Shown here one piece after another: positions 57,742 to 64,000 of a DNA stretch of 64,000 nt. This stretch comes from Nostoc sp. TH1S01 (GTDB taxonomy: Bacteria > Cyanobacteriota > Cyanobacteriia > Cyanobacteriales > Nostocaceae). The notes under the pieces are model-generated. The model saw only the letters and a program-made list of their open reading frames with translations, did not search any database and was not told where the DNA came from. The translations under genes and the position numbers were made by a program. The stretch covers positions 124,001-188,000 of the forward strand of contig JAGKSW010000018.1 in NCBI GenBank assembly GCA_018993265.1. Reading direction: 5' to 3'. Every line of letters begins with the position of its first letter. Positions within the stretch are counted from its first letter, which is position 1.

Positions 57742-59560
57742 TCTTAAACAAACTGTTGCTAGTTTAATTGGCAGCTTACTAGGTTTATTTATTTTCTGTG
57801 GGATTGGGACAACAGGAATATTATTACTACTGTTTGCGATCGCAGCTTCTCAAGAGGTTAGCCCAATAGTCAAAGATAAGTCTGTGGTAGTGTTTGACTT
57901 ATCCATGAAGATTACCGATAGAGAACCTAGTGCGAGTGAAGAGTTACAAAGAACCTTATCAGGAAACTCAGAAGACAGGATCACACTCCGCAAAGTTCTA
58001 GAGGCGATTGAAAAAGCAAAACAAGATCCGAAAATTGTCGCTATATATTTAGATGGCACAAAAGGTTCAGGTAGTAACCTTGGCTTCGCATCCCTGAAAG
58101 AAATTCGCAAAGCCTTGGAAGAATTTCGCGCCACCGGGAAAAAAGTAATCGCTTACGGTCAAGACTGGGGTAAAAAAGAATATTATCTTAGTTCTGTAGC
58201 TGACACCTTAGTACTAAATCCCTTGGGAGCAATAGAAGTCAATGGTTTGAGCAGCCAACAAATGTTCTTGGCGGGAGCATTGCAAAAGTTTGGCATTGGT
58301 GTACAGGTTGTGAGAGTTGGGAAATTTAAAGGTGCTGTCGAACCATTTATTCTCAACAAACTGAGTCCAGAAAACCGCGAACAAACCCAAAAATTACTTG
58401 ACGATGTGTGGAGTGAGTGGCGGACTACAGTAGGCGCAAGCCGGAAAATCAATCCGCAAAAATTGCAGGCGATCGCCGATAATCAAGCAATAGTAGAAGC
58501 ACCCGCAGCCAAAACTAATGGTTTAGTAGATCAAGTTGCATACCAAGATCAAGTAGTTGCCGATTTGAAAAAACTCACTGGTAGTGATCAAAATGAGCCA
58601 ACCTTCCAGCAAGTTGACCTGTTAGAATATGCCAAATTTCTTGATAAATCCCAAAGTGCCGAGCGGGAATCAAAAAATCAAATTGCTGTGGTTTATGCCG
58701 AAGGTGAAATTGTCGATGGTAAAGGTGATGATAATGAAGTCGGAGGCGATCGCTTTGCCAAAATCTTCACCAAAATCCGCCAAGATAAAAATATCAAAGC
58801 TGTTGTTTTAAGAATTAATAGTCCTGGTGGTAGCGCGACAGCCGCCGAAGTCATGCAACGGGAAGTCCGGTTAACTCATGAAGTCAAACCAGTAGTAGTA
58901 TCTATGGGTGATGTGGCTGCCTCTGGAGGTTACTGGATTGCTAGTGATTCTAGCCGGATTTTTGCCGAACCGAATACAATTACTGGTTCAATCGGTGTAT
59001 TTGGTATCTTGTTCAACGGGCAAAAGCTGGCGAATGACAACGGTATCACTTGGGATGTCGTTAAAACAGCACGCTATGCTGATACTCAAACTGTGGCTCG
59101 TCCCAAATCACCCCAAGAAATCGCACTTTATCAGCGCAGTGTGAACCGTATTTATAGTTTATTTCTCAATAAAGTTTCCCAAGGACGCAAATTACCAGAA
59201 CAAAAAGTTGCAGAAATTGCCCAAGGACGGGTTTGGTCTGGTGTAGCCGCTAAACAAATTGGTTTAGTAGACGAAATTGGTGGACTAGATGCTGCTGTAG
59301 AATACGCTGCTAAACAAGCAAATTTAGGTAACAATTGGCAGTTAAAAGAGTATCCCAAAGAAAACAGTTTAAACGAAATTTTGTTTGGCAAAGCTGAAGA
59401 AGCCAGTACAGCTTTAAAGATTCCGGGACAACAAGTCAAAGCAGCTAACCCTCTCACAGCAGAATTCCAAAAACTGCAACAAGAATTAGCAGTATTTCAA
59501 AGCATGAATGATCCTAACGGAATTTATGCTCGTTTACCGTTTAATTTAAAAATAGAGTAA
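57731..59560 (+). CDS. sppA: Signal peptide peptidase SppA, 67K type
   Basis: KVIAYGQDWGKKEYYLSSVADTLVLNPLG, GVQVVRVGKFKGAVEPFI, INSPGGSATAAEVMQREVR, VVSMGDVAASGGYWIAS. Confidence 0.95.
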   Translation: MTNFLKQTVASLIGSLLGLFIFCGIGTTGILLLLFAIAASQEVSPIVKDKSVVVFDLSMKITDREPSASEELQRTLSGNSEDRITLRKVLEAIEKAKQDPKIVAIYLDGTKGSGSNLGFASLKEIRKALEEFRATGKKVIAYGQDWGKKEYYLSSVADTLVLNPLGAIEVNGLSSQQMFLAGALQKFGIGVQVVRVGKFKGAVEPFILNKLSPENREQTQKLLDDVWSEWRTTVGASRKINPQKLQAIADNQAIVEAPAAKTNGLVDQVAYQDQVVADLKKLTGSDQNEPTFQQVDLLEYAKFLDKSQSAERESKNQIAVVYAEGEIVDGKGDDNEVGGDRFAKIFTKIRQDKNIKAVVLRINSPGGSATAAEVMQREVRLTHEVKPVVVSMGDVAASGGYWIASDSSRIFAEPNTITGSIGVFGILFNGQKLANDNGITWDVVKTARYADTQTVARPKSPQEIALYQRSVNRIYSLFLNKVSQGRKLPEQKVAEIAQGRVWSGVAAKQIGLVDEIGGLDAAVEYAAKQANLGNNWQLKEYPKENSLNEILFGKAEEASTALKIPGQQVKAANPLTAEFQKLQQELAVFQSMNDPNGIYARLPFNLKIE

Positions 59561-59603
59561 ATCAAGCTGATACTTAATATCTTTCTCTGAGGTTCGTAGC
59601 AAA

Positions 59604-59870
59604 ATGCCCTGGTTTGTCAAGATAGAGTCGGGAAAAGTTGATAAAACCATCTTTGACCAATACGTACCTGCTCACAAAGCATTCGTACAGGATTTAATTG
59701 CCAAAGGACATAAAGCCAAAACAGGCTATTGGGCCAAAATGGGAGGCGGGATGTTGCTGTTTGAAGCTGCTTCTATGGATGAGGCTCAAGCCATTATTGC
59801 TGTTGACCCCTTGGTAAAAAACGGTTGTGTTGACTACCAGCTTTACGAATGGAAAATTGTGGTTGAGTAG
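59604..59870 (+). CDS. YciI-like protein
   Basis: MPWFVKIESGKVDKTIFDQYVPAHKAFVQDLIAKGHKAKTGYWAKMGGGMLLFEAASMDEAQAIIAVDPLVKNGCVDYQLYEWKIV. Confidence 0.85.
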   Translation: MPWFVKIESGKVDKTIFDQYVPAHKAFVQDLIAKGHKAKTGYWAKMGGGMLLFEAASMDEAQAIIAVDPLVKNGCVDYQLYEWKIVVE

Positions 59871-59917
59871 GACACACTTATGAACTTTTAGTGTTATTAT
59901 TTTATTAGACCTGGATC

Positions 59918-60006
59918 TATGCGACTGCAACGCCTAAACCTTGTCAGAACCGGAAGGTAGCAGCAATACGGGATGCTTGTAGTAGGCGTAGTCTCCGGGT
60001 CGCCCT
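59918..60006 (+). ncRNA. ffs: Signal recognition particle RNA (4.5S type)
   Basis: Conserved apical domain TTGTCAGAACCGGAAGGTAGCAGCAATACGGGATG flanked by GCGAC...GTCGC; approximate boundaries. Confidence 0.9.
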
Positions 60007-60029
60007 ATTTTTAGGAGCGATCAGCAGCA

Positions 60030-60413
60030 ATGCCTGGTTTTGGAGATATTGTACAAAAAGCTTTTTACCTCGGTGTTGGGTTAGCTTCTTACGCAGGTGA
60101 GAAAGCTGGAGGGAAATTAGCCGAATTGCGATCGCAAGTCCAAAAACTGGCAGATGAAATGGTAGCGCGGGGCGAAATGAACACAGAAGAAGCCCGCCGC
60201 TTCGTTGAGGATATGATGAAGCAAGCGCAACAGCCACAAACACCTGCTGACAACGCTGAAAAAACAACTCCTTCTGAACCTCGTCGCATCGAAATCTTAG
60301 AGGAAGACGAAGAGCCAACAGTAAAAGAGACCTCGACTGAAAATGTGGATAACTTGCGTGACCAAGTGCTAAAACTGCAAGAAGAATTAAAAAGGCTACA
60401 ACACGATCAGTAA
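60030..60413 (+). CDS. Small helical protein, phasin-like conserved hypothetical
   Basis: MPGFGDIVQKAFYLGVGLASYAGEKAGGKLAELRSQVQKLADEMVARGEMNTEEARRFVEDMMKQAQQ. Confidence 0.7.
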   Translation: MPGFGDIVQKAFYLGVGLASYAGEKAGGKLAELRSQVQKLADEMVARGEMNTEEARRFVEDMMKQAQQPQTPADNAEKTTPSEPRRIEILEEDEEPTVKETSTENVDNLRDQVLKLQEELKRLQHDQ

Positions 60414-60571
60414 ACGGCAGTTTTTAACTTCAGCATCAGCAGCAAATAGCACTAAAACTCAGCGTCGCACCCAGGAAGTTGACAACATACATTGCATAGA
60501 ATGTATAAATCTACTTCAATTTGGGTAGTTATTAGCATCCTAATTTTATAGCCAGTAAGAGTGTCAATTTT

Positions 60572-60967
60572 ATGGAAGAGTGGCAAAAAGATTTAATGGG
60601 AATCGTAGAAACAGTGGCAGAGGAAGTAGAACGCTTCTTTCAAGGAATGAATGATATGGTTGATAGCTTTTTTGACCTCACAGAAGAATTGACCGAGCAA
60701 GTACAAAATAACATTGCCGCTGACGTAGAACAATACTTACAAGAAATATCTGCACCCTTCTTAGAAATGTATTGGGAACTCGAAGATGTAGTTGCAGATG
60801 CAGACCCAGGCTTTCCCTACTCACTGGAAGCTACACCAGAACAAAATCCGGCTTGTATAGGTTGTACTAACTATCACGGCCAAGTTTATGGTGGAAACTT
60901 GCTAGTTTGTGCTATGCACCCCCACGGCTGGGATGATCAAAACTGTCCCGACTGGGAACAAGAGTAG
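60572..60967 (+). CDS. Conserved cyanobacterial hypothetical protein with C-terminal Cys/His motif
   Basis: C-term NPACIGCTNYHGQVYGGNLLVCAMHPHGWDDQNCPDWEQE. Confidence 0.75.
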   Translation: MEEWQKDLMGIVETVAEEVERFFQGMNDMVDSFFDLTEELTEQVQNNIAADVEQYLQEISAPFLEMYWELEDVVADADPGFPYSLEATPEQNPACIGCTNYHGQVYGGNLLVCAMHPHGWDDQNCPDWEQE

Positions 60968-60974
60968 TACAACA

Positions 60975-61018
60975 AGGCGAAAGTAAAAAGGTGAAAGTAA
61001 AAAGGCAAAAGGTCAAAG
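60975..61018. repeat. Heptanucleotide repeat AAAGTAA AAAGGTG AAAGTAA AAAGGCA AAAGGTC
   Basis: Read directly. Confidence 0.9.
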
Positions 61019-61065
61019 AATTTTTGTCTTAATCAGCTTTTCGCCTATTATTGTTGAGGCGACAG

Positions 61066-61095
61066 ATGACCAAGGACTATTGACCCATGACCCAG
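61066..61095. repeat. Heptanucleotide repeat ATGACCA AGGACTA TTGACCC ATGACCC overlapping the queF start codon
   Basis: ATG of queF (61087) is the first base triplet of the last unit. Confidence 0.85.
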
Positions 61096-61485
61096 GATGC
61101 ATCAGAAGTAAAGTATGGCGAACGCAATATTGCGGAAGGTAGTTTAATCACCTTTCCCAATCCGCGAGTAGGTAGGCGATATGATATCAACATTACTTTG
61201 CCGGAATTTACCTGTAAATGTCCATTTTCTGGCTATCCAGACTTTGCCACAATTCATATTACATACATACCAGATGAACGGGTAGTAGAATTAAAAGCCC
61301 TCAAGCTTTACATTAACAGTTACCGCGATCGCTATATCTCCCATGAAGAATCTGCCAATCAAATTTTAGATGACATGGTTGCAGCTTGTGATCCCCTAGA
61401 AATTACTGTTAAAGCCGATTTTGCTCCTAGGGGAAACGTGCATACAGTTATTGAAGTATGCCACCAAAAAGCATCAGCGAATTAA
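61087..61485 (+). CDS. queF: NADPH-dependent 7-cyano-7-deazaguanine reductase
   Basis: FTCKCPFSGYPDFATIHITYIPDERVVELKALKLYINSYRDRYISHEESANQILDDMV, ADFAPRGNVHTVIEV. Confidence 0.95.
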   Translation: MTQDASEVKYGERNIAEGSLITFPNPRVGRRYDINITLPEFTCKCPFSGYPDFATIHITYIPDERVVELKALKLYINSYRDRYISHEESANQILDDMVAACDPLEITVKADFAPRGNVHTVIEVCHQKASAN

Positions 61486-61512
61486 ATCACTAATGCTTAA
61501 ATAACAAAATTA

Positions 61513-61633
61513 GCACTTACCCAGTGAGACGAAAAATCAAGGATGTGGGGTAAGGTAAAGAGGCATAAGTTTTCAAAATCCCTACACCCTTACACCCATT
61601 CTCTACAGACAACCTTTGATGCGTCAGTCCTGA
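61513..61633. mobile_element. MITE-like element B, degenerate copy 3 (inverted relative to copy 1)
   Basis: Reverse complement of 61514-61543, CCTTGATTTTTCGTCTCACTGGGTAAGTGC, aligns with CCTTGATTTTCCATGTCACTGCGTAAGTCC at 22521-22550. Confidence 0.7.
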
Positions 61634-61637
61634 ACTA

Positions 61638-63209
61638 TTAACGACGACGGCGACGCAAATTCAGCATTCCAAATGCGCCTAAGCCTAAAAGTGGCAGTGT
61701 AGCAGAAGGTTCTGGTACAGCAGATGTTTTGAAATTATCTTTACCAAAGTCAACAACAAAAATTGCGTCGTTGTAATCTTTATCGCCAGCTTTGCGTAAA
61801 TCTTCAAAACCCATGAGCAAATAATTACCAACCTTCCAACCCATTAAGTGTTGTAACCCATCAGGGTTAAGGCTTGGGTCTGCACCATAAATCTCGCCAT
61901 TTTTTGGTGTTGTACTGTATCCATCAGCTTTGAGTAAGAAATTCATCTGTGTACCAGCTTTCAAACTACCCAAATCTACAAAATCACCGATATCTAAAAC
62001 ACCATCTTTCTCTCCTTTTTCGCACTTATTTTTGCTGCTGTCGCAAGAGATATTTTCAAATATCATCCCTTTATCGTATTTGTCACCCCGAATAGATTCA
62101 TAGGCTAACTGGTTTTTATAGCTAGCGCCTTCATTCAGGAACCAAACACGTACATTGTGCTTTTGTTTCAAAAATAGTTGAGAAAAGTCTACTTTCTGTG
62201 CCTTGATTTGATCGGCGGGAATCGCCACACCATCTTTTTGTACTAAAGCTTGAAACTGGGGAAGTATAGATAAGAAATTTTGATCTTCTGACTTATCTTT
62301 GATAGTGAGTCGCTTCATCGTACTCCAGTCACTAGCCTTTTTGGCAGCTTCTTGCGCTTCTAGGGAATACTTAGCCGCATTGTCTGCATCTAATTTAGCT
62401 TGATTTCTAGTATCTTCAGCATCTTTAACTTGCTTGTCAGCATTTTCAGTGACAGTTTTCACTTGTTCGCTAGCTTGATTTCTAGCTTGTTCAGTTGTGG
62501 TACGCTTACTTGTCGCATCACTCAACTTAGTATTTGCAGTGTTAAATTTAGTGGTTGCATCACTCAACTTGGTATTTGCAGCGTTAAATTTAGTGGTTGC
62601 ATCACTCAACTTGGTATTTGCAGTATTAAAGGTTGTAGTAGCGTTAGTAACAGCTTGTTGTGCTGCACTTTTTTGAGCTTGAGTTTTAGCAGCGGCGAGG
62701 CTGGCTTTCGCATCAGTTAAAGCCTTATTAGCTGCATCATATACTGTTTTGGCATCACCCAAAGTCTTATTAGCCGTATCATATACTGTTTTGGCATCAC
62801 CCAAAGTCTTATTGGTCGCATCATACGCTGCTTTGGCCCCAATAAAATCTGCGTCTGCTTTTTGAAATGTCTGTTCAGCAGAAGTTAAAACCTTGATGGC
62901 ATCTTGTTTAGCTTTTGTGGCGGCTTGTATAGTGTTTGTCAGTGTAGCTTCGGCTTTGTTGAGCGCATCTGCACTGTCTTTCGCATTTTTGGCAGCTATT
63001 GGCGCTTCCTTGATGGCTTGTTGAATGGTAGTTACTTTTGTAGATGTAGTATTGGTAGTTGTTGCACCTGCTGAACCCATACCGAACAATGTGTAAGTTA
63101 AAGTAGCAGCAGCAATCAGTCCAAAGCGGATTTTATGCATGTTTGTCATAGATATTGATACGCACTTAACTAAGTTTTGATTTCTTTTCATCAAGTAATG
63201 AAGTCTCAA
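61638..63209 (-). CDS. Secreted protein with alanine-rich coiled-coil repeats, DUF4114-like domain and PEP-CTERM anchor
   Basis: Repeats TTKFNAANTKLSDA / KTLGDAKTVYDTAN; HNVRVWFLNEGASYKNQLAYESI...GFEDLRKAGDKDYNDAIFVVDFG; VPEPSATLPLLGLGAFGMLNLRRRRR; signal region IRFGLIAAATLTYTLFGMGSAGA. Confidence 0.85.
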   Translation of the reverse strand: MRLHYLMKRNQNLVKCVSISMTNMHKIRFGLIAAATLTYTLFGMGSAGATTTNTTSTKVTTIQQAIKEAPIAAKNAKDSADALNKAEATLTNTIQAATKAKQDAIKVLTSAEQTFQKADADFIGAKAAYDATNKTLGDAKTVYDTANKTLGDAKTVYDAANKALTDAKASLAAAKTQAQKSAAQQAVTNATTTFNTANTKLSDATTKFNAANTKLSDATTKFNTANTKLSDATSKRTTTEQARNQASEQVKTVTENADKQVKDAEDTRNQAKLDADNAAKYSLEAQEAAKKASDWSTMKRLTIKDKSEDQNFLSILPQFQALVQKDGVAIPADQIKAQKVDFSQLFLKQKHNVRVWFLNEGASYKNQLAYESIRGDKYDKGMIFENISCDSSKNKCEKGEKDGVLDIGDFVDLGSLKAGTQMNFLLKADGYSTTPKNGEIYGADPSLNPDGLQHLMGWKVGNYLLMGFEDLRKAGDKDYNDAIFVVDFGKDNFKTSAVPEPSATLPLLGLGAFGMLNLRRRRR

Positions 63210-63869
63210 TCATTCACTTGATCACCGTTGGAAAATACTGGTTGTATAGTAGCTACTTTTTTTCGGGTAACTACTTTGTATCCCATGAATATTTTTAACG
63301 TCTATAGTTGAAAGTGGTTTTTGCAAAGTCTTTATAACGAAATATCAACTGAGCAAAGAGATATCATGATTTGGGAATAATTGTAATTTTCAAGTAAATG
63401 TTAGTTAGCTAAAATTAGTGAATATACAGATAAAATAAGCTGACAGTTTTGAGGAATTAACGTTCATCTCAGTAGTGATGAAATTACCATATTAATTAAT
63501 TTGGATAAGAGTAAATTAAACTCTATACATCAGATAAATAGGCTTTTGTTGTATAAAGTAGACTTCAAATTTAGGATTAAGTTAGATGTTGGAAAAAGAA
63601 CTTCTATAAAAAACTAGAGTAAATATATAGGATAATTTGGATTCTAGGATAAAGAACAATAGGTTTTTGCTATATAAAATTCAAAAAAACATAGCATTAG
63701 CTAGATTTCTCAGTAATTAACAATATTATTCTTGGCAATCAAAATATAAAAGCTGAATAATTACAGTGAAGATACAGAGAAAATCACTATATTTATTCAG
63801 CCTTCATAATTTATGTGCGTGTTTATTTTAGTGGAGAGGTCATCAATAAAGAGAGTAAAAATTTCAAAT

Positions 63870-64000
63870 CTACCCTACTGCTGCCGTTGACTGAGAATTC
63901 AGTCCATTCAAAATCTCCAACACTTCTTTTTCAAAAGCAACTTGAGCGCGATTAGTTTTACCACCTACATACAAGCGATCGCCTTTTTGTAATGCCCAAA
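63870..64000 (-). CDS. C-terminal end of a protein continuing beyond the window (product unknown)
   Basis: Minus-strand open frame ...[42 protein letters not shown] to the window edge. Confidence 0.55.
   Translation of the reverse strand, partial: WALQKGDRLYVGGKTNRAQVAFEKEVLEILNGLNSQSTAAVG

Noticed and set aside
59944-60318. Minus-strand 124-aa ORF overlapping SRP RNA and the downstream gene
   Set aside because: Antisense to the SRP RNA and to ORF 60030..60413, which has the better protein-like sequence
33729-61485. A queuosine/deazaguanine biosynthetic cluster (queE + queF in the same window)
   Set aside because: The genes are ~27 kb apart with unrelated genes between; no queC/queD or tgt seen here, so no cluster claim
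62400-62720. Plus-strand 106-aa ORF with repeats (LGICSVKFSGCIT)
   Set aside because: Antisense shadow of the repeat region of the DUF4114/PEP-CTERM gene

Overview
This is a chromosomal window from a filamentous, Nostoc/Anabaena-like cyanobacterium. The placement rests on frequent GCGATCGC (HIP1) sites, heptanucleotide tandem repeats, and the ycf35/DUF2997/ferredoxin and natFGH-bgtA gene sets. Most of it is housekeeping: gatA (partial), bioF, sir, queE, queF, dnaN, dnaA, htr-type protease, def, fni, sppA, tRNA-Arg(TCT) and SRP RNA. A DnaA-box cluster lies between dnaA and dnaN. Five points stand out. (1) The 48.8-54.7 kb cluster encodes six cysteine-motif-free HMA-like 'PGRhRhR' modules in four ORFs, a P1B-like ATPase with no CPC/SPC/CPS motif, and a glycine-rich DUF5132-type membrane protein; this is the best candidate for an under-described system. 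(2) Degenerate heptanucleotide repeats occur at many loci. They supply start codons (natG, sppA, queF), a C-terminus plus stop codon (RodZ-like gene), and an in-frame interdomain linker (HMA protein). (3) Several TIR-bounded MITE-like families are present, one carrying the heptad repeats inside it, one forming a multi-hairpin 207-bp element, and one showing nested insertion. (4) A lone TnpB has a recognisable right end and a predictable guide. (5) An Rpn-like gene with a probable one-base frameshift interrupts the amino-acid transporter operon. All calls come from reading the sequence and the supplied ORF track; no database search was run.
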